15,936 nt of DNA from an archaeon (lineage in GTDB: Archaea > Nanobdellota > Nanobdellia > Pacearchaeales > GW2011-AR1), in the NCBI GenBank assembly GCA_027318675.1, contig DAHVOT010000016.1:1-15936 (forward strand), read 5' to 3'. The translations under genes were made by a program, and so were the position numbers. Under the pieces are notes generated by a model. It saw only the letters and a list, made by a program, of their open reading frames with translations. It was not told where the DNA came from and searched no databases. Within the stretch, counting starts at the first letter, position 1, and every line of letters starts with the position of its first letter. Below are positions 6,568 to 13,199 of this stretch, in pieces.

Positions 6568-7260
6568 TTATTTTTTCTTAATGCTCTTCAATATTCCTAT
6601 CAAATCTTTAAATTCATTTATCTCAAAATCAGCTCCGCTTTTTCCATTTGCTGGTTTTTTCAAATCTTCAACTCCATATCTTGCAAAACAAGTTTTTATT
6701 CCAAGTTTTTTTGGAGTTTGAATATCTCTTTCAATTCTGTCCCCAACCATAATTGCTTCTTCTGGTTCAATATTAAAATGCTTCAATGCTGCATTAAATG
6801 GAACAGTAGAAGTTTTTTGTCTTTTAACATCACTCTTTGTTAAAACCAAATCAAAGAATCCATCCAACTTAGCCATAATTAATCTTGTCCAGGCTTTCAT
6901 TGCAGGAGCATCACTCACAACAGCAAGTTTATACTTTTTTTTCAGAACTTTAAGTGTGGATATAACTCCTTCATAAGGTATAACTTGTTCCTCTTTAACT
7001 AATCTATAAGCAAGAACACCTGAAGCCATAATTTTATAATCAATTTTTCCATTATATTTCTTTATTATTTTCTCAAAAACGTCTCTATATTCCATTCCTT
7101 TCTTAGCATATATTGCATAAATTTCTTTCATTGCATCTTCTTTCTCCATTTTCAAACCAGCAGAAATCATTGCTTCAACAGCTGCTTCGCAGCTCTTTCT
7201 TTTCATTTTCATAAAATCAACCAATGTATTATCAATATCAAATAGAATTGCTTTAATCAT
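6568..7260 (-). CDS. HAD superfamily hydrolase, subfamily IA
   Basis: A 230-aa phosphatase-type enzyme of the haloacid dehalogenase superfamily. Motif I is FDIDNTL, with nucleophile D8 and general acid D10. A helical cap of about 90 residues follows. Motif II is VVSDAP (S116). Motif III is probably K149 in VKRQKTSTVPF, where most relatives have a KP-type motif. Motif IV is GDRIERDI (D174, D179), binding magnesium. The overall pattern, including PYEGVISTLKVLKK and EEAIMVGDR, recalls archaeal phosphoglycolate-phosphatase-like HAD proteins, but the substrate cannot be read from the sequence. An upstream in-frame TTG at 7263 is possible; I chose the ATG at 7260 because a TATA-like box lies about 26 bases before it. 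It is cytoplasmic and monocistronic. Confidence 0.9.
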   Translation of the reverse strand: MIKAILFDIDNTLVDFMKMKRKSCEAAVEAMISAGLKMEKEDAMKEIYAIYAKKGMEYRDVFEKIIKKYNGKIDYKIMASGVLAYRLVKEEQVIPYEGVISTLKVLKKKYKLAVVSDAPAMKAWTRLIMAKLDGFFDLVLTKSDVKRQKTSTVPFNAALKHFNIEPEEAIMVGDRIERDIQTPKKLGIKTCFARYGVEDLKKPANGKSGADFEINEFKDLIGILKSIKKK

Positions 7261-7277
7261 CAATAAATAAAGAAAAT

Positions 7278-7292
7278 ATATTTTAAAAATAT
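7278..7292 (-). promoter_or_regulatory. Archaeal promoter of the HAD hydrolase gene
   Basis: An AT-rich, nearly palindromic box (ATATTTTTAAAATAT-like on the minus strand) centred about 25 bases before the ATG at 7260. It fits leaderless transcription. Confidence 0.45.
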
Positions 7293-7313
7293 GTCTAAAT
7301 CAAAAATTAAAAA

Positions 7314-8048
7314 CTAACACTTACCGACAACATGCTTCCAAGCATTGCAATATCTTGTTACTTCTTGTTCAACTTCGTGTTCAACTTCTTCTTCGACACA
7401 TTTCTTTGCAGTTGGAGCAACTACAGTGAATAGAACGTAAACATCATCCAAATTATAAATCTCCTTAGCATCTTCAGAAAGAATGCCTGAATTCCATACT
7501 GAAATAACTTCTGTTTGTATAGGTCTTATTAGATTTTCAGTACAAATAGGAAAAGAATATTTTGCACTTAAGCTATCTGTCAATTCTTGGACTAACTCAG
7601 AATCTTCAACTATCTGATTAAAAGAATCAAGTGCATTATTACCTTCTTCAAAATCTTTTATAAAGTAAGCATTAACATTCAAACAATAAACTCCTTTCTC
7701 CTCACCTGTATTTCTTATATTTGCAAACATATATGGGCCCAAATCAGAATATCTGTATAAAGCTACTCCTTCTGAAGATTCAATATTTGAAGCTCCAGCA
7801 TATTTTAATCCTGTTCTAAAATTAGCTGCGAAAGGAATTTCAACATCTTCGCAGTTTTCAACAGAAACATTTTCCTTTACAGCATTAGTTGTAGTGTAAG
7901 GTACCTGTATGATAATAAGAACCAAAGCAATTAATACAATAAGCAAAAGAAGTGAAATAGCTTGCAAATTCCAAATTGATTTCTTCTTTTCCTCTTTCAC
8001 ATTCTCTTTATTTTTTTCTTTCACTTTCTCTTTTTCTTCTTTTTCCAT
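7314..8048 (-). CDS. Membrane-anchored extracytoplasmic protein with six cysteines, unknown function
   Basis: A 244-aa protein with a very charged cytoplasmic N-terminus (Lys/Glu, 1-23), one TM segment (about 30-48) and an outer domain of roughly 195 residues. All six cysteines (66, 122, 169, 217, 234, 244) are in the outer domain, an even number that would allow three disulfides. The last one is the C-terminal residue. A Glu/Val-rich segment (217-231) precedes the final cysteines. No known domain is recognised. A TTG at 8063 is in frame upstream, but a TATA box (GTATATAAAA at 8069-8078 on the plus strand) sits 25 bases before the ATG at 8048, which fixes the start there. It could be a surface protein needing disulfide formation. 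Confidence 0.75.
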   Translation of the reverse strand: MEKEEKEKVKEKNKENVKEEKKKSIWNLQAISLLLLIVLIALVLIIIQVPYTTTNAVKENVSVENCEDVEIPFAANFRTGLKYAGASNIESSEGVALYRYSDLGPYMFANIRNTGEEKGVYCLNVNAYFIKDFEEGNNALDSFNQIVEDSELVQELTDSLSAKYSFPICTENLIRPIQTEVISVWNSGILSEDAKEIYNLDDVYVLFTVVAPTAKKCVEEEVEHEVEQEVTRYCNAWKHVVGKC

Positions 8049-8066
8049 GCAAAATAAAAACAAAAA

Positions 8067-8081
8067 GGGTATATAAAACTT
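8067..8081 (-). promoter_or_regulatory. Archaeal promoter of the six-cysteine membrane protein
   Basis: The minus strand reads TTTTATATAC, a near-consensus archaeal TATA box 25-26 bases before the ATG at 8048. It rules against the TTG at 8063 as the start. Confidence 0.6.
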
Positions 8082-8120
8082 ATTTAGATTTTTTCATCAC
8101 TCTCGATAAATGAAATTTTT

Positions 8121-8136
8121 ATAAAAAATAGAAAAA
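8121..8136 (-). terminator. T-rich terminator after serS
   Basis: Just after the serS stop (8137-8139) the minus strand has TTTTT and then TTTTTT within 16 bases, typical of archaeal U-tract termination. Confidence 0.45.
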
Positions 8137-9432
8137 TTAATTCTTTTCTTTCTTCATCTCTATAATCTTCTTTCCACCCATATAAGGTTGAAGAACTTTA
8201 GGAACTTTTATTGAACCGTCTTTCTGCTGATTGTTTTCCATTACAGCAATCAGGGCTCTTGGGCTTGCAAGAACAGTATTATTTAATGTATGTGCAAAAT
8301 ATCTTTTTCCTTTGTTTTCAATTTTAATATCCAATCTTCTTGCCTGAGCATCAGTTAAATTTGAACAACTTCCAACTTCATAATATTTCTTCTGTCTTGG
8401 ACTCCACGCCTCCACATCACAAGATTTAGATTTCAAATCAGCTAAATCTCCAGAGCAGCATTCAAGAACTCTTACAGGAACATCCAGACTCTTGAAAACC
8501 TCAACTGTAAAATCTTTCATCTTTTCATACCAATCATAAGATTCTTCAGGCTCACATATCACAATCATCTCTTGTTTTTCAAACTGATGCAATCTATAAA
8601 ATCCTTTTTCTTCTATACCATGAGCTCCAATCTCTTTTCTGAAACAAGGGCTATAAGAAGTTAAAGTTACAGGTAAATCTTTTCCTGTAAGTGTTTTACC
8701 GATAAATCTCCCAATCATTGAGTGCTCAGATGTGCCTATTAAATACAAATCCTCTCCTTCAATTTTATACATCATATTTTCCATTTCTGTAAAACTCATA
8801 ACACCTTCAACAACTTTTCTTCGTATCATGAATGGAGGTAGAACATAGCTAAATCCTTGTTTTATCATATAATCCCTTGCATAAGCCAACATAGCAGAAT
8901 GTAATACTGCTAAATCTCCAGTTAAAAAATAAAATCCATTTCCTGAAGTCTCTCTTGCAGAATCAAAATCAACTCCATTTAATTTTTCAGCTAATTCAGC
9001 ATGATTAAAAACTTCGTAATCGGGAACTTCAGGTTTTCCAATTCTTTTAAGCTCAACATTTTCTGAACTATCTTTTCCTAATGGGACAGATTCGTGAATA
9101 ATATTTGGTATCTTGTACATAATCTGCCTTATATCTTCTTCAATCTTTTTTCTTTTCTCACCAATTTCAGCTATTTTATCTGGTATTTCTTTTGCTCTCT
9201 TAAGAAGTTGTGAAGCTTTCTTCTCATCTTTTTTCTTCTTAGCTTGATTTATCTCTTCAGAAACCTTGTTTCTTTCACTCCTCAATCCATCCTCTTCATA
9301 TTTCAATTTTCTCCACTTTTCATCTAAAACAAGAACTTCATCTACAAGTTTCAATTTATCGTTCTGAAACTTATTTTTCATATTCTCTTTTACAGCTTCC
9401 GGATTCTCTCTTAAAAATTTAATATCAATCAT
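8137..9432 (-). CDS. serS: Seryl-tRNA synthetase
   Basis: This class II aminoacyl-tRNA synthetase charges tRNA-Ser, and tRNA-Sec where present, with serine. It has 431 aa. An N-terminal Lys/Glu-rich antiparallel coiled coil (about 31-105) is the tRNA-binding arm. The catalytic core has GTSEHSM (233-239, serine recognition), motif 2 in SPCFRKEIGAHG (261-272, with the FRxE pair), EVGSCSNLTDAQARR (352-366) and motif 3 in LASPRALIAVMEN (388-400, Arg 392 contacting ATP), then QQKDGSIKVPKVLQPYMGG. The family is the common SerRS, not the atypical methanogen type. An in-frame TTG lies at 9447; the ATG at 9432 fits MIDIKFLREN, the usual beginning, and a TATA box 26 bases upstream. It is a single gene. 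Confidence 0.96.
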   Translation of the reverse strand: MIDIKFLRENPEAVKENMKNKFQNDKLKLVDEVLVLDEKWRKLKYEEDGLRSERNKVSEEINQAKKKKDEKKASQLLKRAKEIPDKIAEIGEKRKKIEEDIRQIMYKIPNIIHESVPLGKDSSENVELKRIGKPEVPDYEVFNHAELAEKLNGVDFDSARETSGNGFYFLTGDLAVLHSAMLAYARDYMIKQGFSYVLPPFMIRRKVVEGVMSFTEMENMMYKIEGEDLYLIGTSEHSMIGRFIGKTLTGKDLPVTLTSYSPCFRKEIGAHGIEEKGFYRLHQFEKQEMIVICEPEESYDWYEKMKDFTVEVFKSLDVPVRVLECCSGDLADLKSKSCDVEAWSPRQKKYYEVGSCSNLTDAQARRLDIKIENKGKRYFAHTLNNTVLASPRALIAVMENNQQKDGSIKVPKVLQPYMGGKKIIEMKKEKN

Positions 9433-9453
9433 AAAAAACACCAACAAAAGCAG

Positions 9454-9466
9454 ATATTTAAATTTA
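9454..9466 (-). promoter_or_regulatory. Archaeal promoter of serS
   Basis: ATATTTAAAT, centred about 26 bases upstream of the serS ATG at 9432, predicts a leaderless mRNA and supports the ATG over the TTG at 9447. Confidence 0.5.
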
Positions 9467-9494
9467 TTGAGTATTTATTGGTTAGACTTATAAC

Positions 9495-9514
9495 TAAAAC
9501 ATTTAAAAAATAAA
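9495..9514 (+). promoter_or_regulatory. Archaeal BRE/TATA promoter, 19-base core shared with 12343-12361
   Basis: AAAACATTTAAAAAATAAA (9496-9514) is identical to the string in front of the cyclophilin gene. The AAAACA part fits the BRE and TTTAAAAAA the TATA box. Its distance to the ATG at 9534 gives little or no leader. Confidence 0.6.
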
Positions 9515-9533
9515 ACTCCTTTAATATTTAATC

Positions 9534-10229
9534 ATGGCAATAATAGAAGGAGGTGTAATTCATTTGGGGGTTACTGAAGCTTATCAGGCATTTATGTCAA
9601 GTTTACATCCATGGCTTCAGACATTCATAAACATAGGACTTCTTGCACTTCTTATAGCACTATTTTTTATATTTATCTGGAAACTTTATCATATTATCTC
9701 CAAAAAAAATCTTATTGAACTTAACTTAAGACAGTATAATACTGCAAAACACCCTGGATTTAAAAAATTCATGGGAACAATATTATATTTCCTTGAATAC
9801 ATTATAATCTTCCCTTTCTTTGTAATTTTCTGGTTTTCAGCATTTATAATATTTGTAATTCTTCTTGCAAAAGAACTTGATTTTGCAACTGTTCTTACAA
9901 TTTCAACAATAGTTATTATTGTAATAAGAGCTACAGCATATTACAAAGAATCACTTTCTAGAGAAATATCCAAACTGCTCCCATTCACTCTTTTAGCAGT
10001 TGCAATAACTGAAAAAGAATTTTTCAACTTTGAATCCATATTTGCAAGAGCAGCAGAACTTCCTTTATTCTTTGAAAATATACTAATATACATAGGAGTC
10101 ATAGTTGCTGTAGAAGTGTTATTAAGATTCTTTGATTTCATTTTTTCTTTATTCAAAGAAAACGAGATTGAGAAAGAAGGAATAAAAAAAGAATATAATG
10201 AACTAATAGTTCCAAAAAGAGAATATTAA
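9534..10229 (+). CDS. Multi-pass membrane protein, unknown function
   Basis: A 231-aa protein with four clear hydrophobic segments (about 29-51, 82-111, 118-134, 180-206) and perhaps a weaker one at 148-159. A basic loop (56-80, with KHPGFKKFMG) follows the first segment, and the hydrophilic C-terminus (207-231, Lys/Glu-rich) is probably cytoplasmic. Phe and Ile are unusually frequent, as in AT-rich membrane genes. I recognise no transporter signature or catalytic motif. The start is supported by the promoter at 9495-9514. Its TAA ends exactly one base before the stop codon of the convergent antiporter gene. Given that neighbour, a role linked to ion flux is conceivable, but convergent genes are weak evidence. 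Confidence 0.75.
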   Translation: MAIIEGGVIHLGVTEAYQAFMSSLHPWLQTFINIGLLALLIALFFIFIWKLYHIISKKNLIELNLRQYNTAKHPGFKKFMGTILYFLEYIIIFPFFVIFWFSAFIIFVILLAKELDFATVLTISTIVIIVIRATAYYKESLSREISKLLPFTLLAVAITEKEFFNFESIFARAAELPLFFENILIYIGVIVAVEVLLRFFDFIFSLFKENEIEKEGIKKEYNELIVPKREY

Positions 10230-11939
10230 TCAGCTCTTCTCAACTCTTGGATGCTCTTCTCCTCTCTTTGCAGCATCTTTAAGCATCTTTATGTGTTTTT
10301 CTCTCTCTTCTTCATAACCCTTACTATTCTTAATATCTGTAATCATCTTTGAAACGTACTCTCCACCCAAGAAATGAGGAGTAAGAACATAATCTGCTCC
10401 ATTCTTGTATAAGTCAAGAGCATCATCAATTAAATGAGCTCTAGAAATTATTATTGCATTCTTGTTAACTTTTCTTATTGCATCTATTAAAACAAGATTA
10501 GTCTCATAATCAGGAACTGTTGAGACTGCAAGTTCAATACCTTCCAAAGGCAATTCATTTAAAAAATCTAAATCATCAACATCTCCATATAGACAAGGTA
10601 TCTTAAATTTGCTCAAAGTTGATATTGTGTCAGGATTAAAATCGACTACAAGATATTTCTTGTTAGATTGTTTCAAAGAATTAAGTATACTAAATCCAAT
10701 TCTATTATATCCGAACAAAATTGCATCATATTTCTTTTCAAGAACACTATCTTTCCCATTAACCTTTTTCCTCTCAAATATATTTACAAACCATTTCATC
10801 TTCTCATAAAATTTCTGTGAATAAGTGACCATATAAGTTGAAATCAATATAGTTATTATCATTGTTAAAATTACAATCTGTAAAATATTATTTCCTATAT
10901 GTCCTACTGATACTCCCAAGAACAAAACAATCAATGAAAACTCAGATATTTGTGCTAAACAAGTACCTGCAAGGAAATTTGTTCTTTTAGTGTATCCAAA
11001 CAAAGCTGAAGTGCTCATGACAACAATTGGTTTTAAAATTAAAACCAATGCAGAGAATATTAAAGCAGGTATAATTATTTCTCCTATGCTTGAAAAATCA
11101 GCATTAAATCCGAATATTAAAAAGAATATAATCAAAAAGAAATCTCTCAATGGACTTATTCTTGAACTTATTTCAGGACTATAGGGAGTCATTGAAAGTG
11201 CAATGCCTGCAACTAAAGCTCCTATCTCAATTGAAAAACCAAGGTAATTAAATAATGCAGCAACAACAAAACACCAACAAACTGAAAAAAGGAAAAGCAA
11301 TTCACGAGACCTTGCAAGTCTTTTAGTAAATAGAGGTAAAATAAATCTTCCAGATAAAAGCAAAGCAATTATTACACCAAAACCAATAAATAAATTAATT
11401 AAAGCAAAATCTGAAGAACCACTTGAATTTGAAGTTGAAGAAATAAACATGAGTACACCTGCAGCAACTAAATCTTCAACAATTAAAACACCTATTGCAA
11501 TTTTAGCATACAACGATTCTAAATCCTGTTTATCAGACAAGATTTTCATAATTAAAATTGTACTTGAAAATGAAAGAGCTATCCCAATATAAACAGAATT
11601 TATAATGCTGAAATCAAGAAGTACATGAGCAATAAAGAAAGAAACTCCAAAAGTAAAGATTATCTCTGCTAAACCAATAACAAGAGAAGGTAAACCAATT
11701 TCTCTTAAATTCTTTGGATTAAGATGTAATCCAACCATAAAAAGCAAAAAAGCAATTCCAAACTTTGAAAGAGTGTTTATGACATCAGTTTCAAGACCAA
11801 ATTTTATTATAAAAGGACTTATTAAAATACCTGCTATTATATATCCAATAAGAATAGGCTGTTTAAATAAACTAAATATATATGAAATAATAAATGCAAA
11901 TAACAAGATTACTGCCAGCTGAATGAATATTTGTTCCAA
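10230..11939 (-). CDS. Kef-type monovalent cation:proton antiporter (CPA2) with RCK domain
   Basis: A 569-aa inner-membrane antiporter. Residues 1 to about 380 form the multi-helix Na/H exchanger domain, with the CPA2-like acidic pair in IVEDLVA (E155, D156) in the core helix, FLLFMVGLHL near 64-73, and CLAQISEFSLIV (327-338). A cytoplasmic Rossmann-type RCK/TrkA-N domain follows (about 403-530): GYNRIG (410-415), an acidic residue ending strand 2 in VVDFNPD (D433) and GDVDDLDFL. There is no TrkA-C domain, only a charged tail. Relatives exchange K+ or Na+ for H+ and are gated by a nucleotide or thiol ligand at the RCK domain; the ion here is not determined. The start is TTG (11939): a stop lies four codons upstream, no ATG is near, and GAGGG stands 7 bases before it. 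Confidence 0.92.
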   Translation of the reverse strand: MEQIFIQLAVILLFAFIISYIFSLFKQPILIGYIIAGILISPFIIKFGLETDVINTLSKFGIAFLLFMVGLHLNPKNLREIGLPSLVIGLAEIIFTFGVSFFIAHVLLDFSIINSVYIGIALSFSSTILIMKILSDKQDLESLYAKIAIGVLIVEDLVAAGVLMFISSTSNSSGSSDFALINLFIGFGVIIALLLSGRFILPLFTKRLARSRELLFLFSVCWCFVVAALFNYLGFSIEIGALVAGIALSMTPYSPEISSRISPLRDFFLIIFFLIFGFNADFSSIGEIIIPALIFSALVLILKPIVVMSTSALFGYTKRTNFLAGTCLAQISEFSLIVLFLGVSVGHIGNNILQIVILTMIITILISTYMVTYSQKFYEKMKWFVNIFERKKVNGKDSVLEKKYDAILFGYNRIGFSILNSLKQSNKKYLVVDFNPDTISTLSKFKIPCLYGDVDDLDFLNELPLEGIELAVSTVPDYETNLVLIDAIRKVNKNAIIISRAHLIDDALDLYKNGADYVLTPHFLGGEYVSKMITDIKNSKGYEEEREKHIKMLKDAAKRGEEHPRVEKS

Positions 11940-11946
11940 ATTGTAT

Positions 11947-11951
11947 CCCTC
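11947..11951 (-). promoter_or_regulatory. Shine-Dalgarno deciding the TTG start of the antiporter
   Basis: GAGGG on the minus strand, with seven bases to the TTG at 11939. It is one of the few well-placed Shine-Dalgarno sites in the window, and it is paired with a non-ATG start and a short leader. Confidence 0.6.
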
Positions 11952-11974
11952 TTATTAATAAAAACTAAAGAAAT

Positions 11975-11997
11975 ATCATATAAAAAGCTTTTTAAAC
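11975..11997. promoter_or_regulatory. Compact divergent promoter for the antiporter and uS10 genes
   Basis: A 14-bp perfect palindrome, TAAAAAGCTTTTTA (11981-11994), carries parts of two back-to-back TATA boxes. CTTTTTAAAC (11988-11997) lies 25 bases before the uS10 ATG and predicts a leaderless mRNA. On the minus strand CTTTTTATATG (about 11977-11987) predicts a start near 11955 and a 15-base leader carrying the GAGGG site. Confidence 0.55.
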
Positions 11998-12017
11998 CAT
12001 TTCATAATAAATGTAAT

Positions 12018-12326
12018 ATGGCAAAAGTAAGGATAAAATTGAATAGTACAGACATAAATATGTTAAACAATATTTGTGATTCTATAAAAGATATTGCAAA
12101 GAAATCAGGGATAACCATAAGCGGACCTGTTCCTCTGCCAACAAAAAAGCTTAAGATAACAACAAGAAAATCTCCATGTGGAAATGGAACAGCTACATTT
12201 GATAATTTTGAGATGAGGATTCACAAAAGATTAATTGACCTACCCGCTAATGAAAAAATACTTCATCATATTGTAAGAATGCAAATACCTAAGTCTGTTA
12301 ATGTTAAGATAGAAATGAAGGATTAA
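12018..12326 (+). CDS. rps10: 30S ribosomal protein S10 (uS10), archaeal type
   Basis: A 102-aa component of the small-subunit head. The archaeal/eukaryal pattern is clear: KVRIKLNSTDINMLNNIC at the start, SGPVPLPTKKLKITTRKSPCGNGTATFDNFEMRIHKR through the middle (the GPxPLPTK loop and the EMRIHKRLIDL segment that contacts rRNA and partner proteins), and NVKIEMKD at the end. The frame is open further upstream (to 11931), but the ATG at 12018 gives the normal length and lies 25 bases after a TATA box. It stands alone here, without the elongation-factor gene often found beside it. Confidence 0.95.
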   Translation: MAKVRIKLNSTDINMLNNICDSIKDIAKKSGITISGPVPLPTKKLKITTRKSPCGNGTATFDNFEMRIHKRLIDLPANEKILHHIVRMQIPKSVNVKIEMKD

Positions 12327-12342
12327 ATAAATTATTTCAACA

Positions 12343-12361
12343 AAAACATTTAAAAAATAAA
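12343..12361 (+). promoter_or_regulatory. Archaeal promoter of the cyclophilin gene
   Basis: AAAACATTTAAAAAATAAA, identical to the string at 9496-9514. The TATA part is centred about 26 bases before the ATG at 12378, predicting a leaderless mRNA. Confidence 0.65.
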
Positions 12362-12377
12362 TTCAACATATTAATCA

Positions 12378-12947
12378 ATGCATTTAAAAATCTGGGGATA
12401 TATATTGATTTTAATCATTGCAGTAATTGGGTTAATCGGTATGGCAAAAATAACAGGAAACATGACAGGAAAAGCAATAAGTTCTGGAACACAAGTAAAG
12501 CTTGAAACAAACTATGGAAATATAGTTATACAATTATACGATGATATGCCTGTAACTTCAGGAAATTTTGCTAAACTTGTTTCAGAAGGATTTTATGATG
12601 GAGTTATCTTTCACAGAGTAATTGAAGACTTTATGATTCAGGGAGGAGATCCAACAGGAACAGGAAGAGGAGGACCAGGATATACTATAAAAGATGAATT
12701 CACACATAAAGGTGGAAATAAAAATACCAGAGGAACTATATCAATGGCAAATGCAGGACCAAACACAGGGGGCTCACAATTCTTCATAAATTTAGTTGAC
12801 AACAACTACTTAGATTCAAAACATCCGGCATTTGGAGAAGTAGTACATGGGATGGATATTGTTGATAAAATTGCTTCTGTACAAACTGATTCAAGTGATA
12901 GGCCTTTACAAGAAGTTAAAATAATCAGAGCTACTATTTTGAAATAA
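12378..12947 (+). CDS. Membrane-anchored cyclophilin-type peptidyl-prolyl isomerase
   Basis: A 189-aa protein with one N-terminal TM segment (about 6-24) followed by a short linker, ITGNMTGKAISSGT, and a single cyclophilin domain (about 38-189). Active-site residues matching cyclophilin A are present: FHR (R80), FMIQGGD (F85, M86, Q88), MANAGP (A124, N125, A126), SQFF (Q134, F136), L145 and H149. The cyclosporin-contacting tryptophan is replaced by Tyr (Y144), as in many prokaryotic members. It catalyses cis-trans isomerisation of Xaa-Pro bonds, probably on the outer face of the membrane, for secreted or surface proteins. There is no cleavable signal with a clear signal-peptidase site, so it is likely anchored. 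It is a single-gene unit, convergent with a small zinc-binding ORF. Confidence 0.94.
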   Translation: MHLKIWGYILILIIAVIGLIGMAKITGNMTGKAISSGTQVKLETNYGNIVIQLYDDMPVTSGNFAKLVSEGFYDGVIFHRVIEDFMIQGGDPTGTGRGGPGYTIKDEFTHKGGNKNTRGTISMANAGPNTGGSQFFINLVDNNYLDSKHPAFGEVVHGMDIVDKIASVQTDSSDRPLQEVKIIRATILK

Positions 12948-12962
12948 AATATTTCTACAATT

Positions 12963-13106
12963 TCAGATTTTTATCTTGGAATCTGCAACTTTATCAGAAT
13001 GAACATTCATATCTCCGCTGGCTAAACAATCCCAGCAAGTATGAACACTTCCGTCTGGCTCTTTAACTATTCCAGTTCCATGACATTTTGGACAAGTTTC
13101 TTTCAT
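12963..13106 (-). CDS. 47-aa zinc-knuckle protein (CxxC...CxxC)
   Basis: A short gene with an ATG at 13106 and a TGA at 12965-12963. It starts METHIONINE-Lys-Glu-Thr and has CPKCHGTG at residues 5-12 and CWDC at 24-27, joined by a KEPDGSVHT hairpin. The first half is DnaJ-like (CxxCxGxG), which strongly implies a four-cysteine zinc site, perhaps helped by H9 or H22. The C-terminal 20 residues end in SKIKI. A TATA-like box (plus strand 13127-13135) lies 25 bases before the ATG, which fits a leaderless mRNA and supports a real gene despite its size. Its function is unknown; an RNA- or protein-binding adaptor is possible. It converges on the cyclophilin gene, leaving 15 bases between the stops. 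Confidence 0.75.
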   Translation of the reverse strand: MKETCPKCHGTGIVKEPDGSVHTCWDCLASGDMNVHSDKVADSKIKI

Positions 13107-13126
13107 ATAAATTAAAAATATAACTA

Positions 13127-13136
13127 GTATTTAAGA
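13127..13136 (-). promoter_or_regulatory. Archaeal promoter of the 47-aa zinc-knuckle gene
   Basis: CTTAAATAC on the minus strand, about 25 bases before the ATG at 13106, so the mRNA should be leaderless. Confidence 0.45.
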
Positions 13137-13152
13137 TTATTTACTCTAAGAA

Positions 13153-13178
13153 ATATATAAACCCAATAAATTTATAAC
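13153..13178 (+). promoter_or_regulatory. Archaeal promoter region with two TATA-like boxes
   Basis: ATATATAAAC (13153-13162) would give a leader of about 18 bases. ATTTATAA (13170-13177) lies 26 bases before the ATG at 13200 and would give a leaderless mRNA. I cannot tell which one is used. Confidence 0.4.
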
Positions 13179-13199
13179 TGAAAAAAGGTTTAGCTAGAA

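Noticed and set aside
11931..12017. Upstream extension of uS10 by 29 codons
   Set aside because: It would make uS10 much longer than usual and cover its own TATA box; the internal ATG at 12018 gives the normal N-terminus MAKVRIKL.
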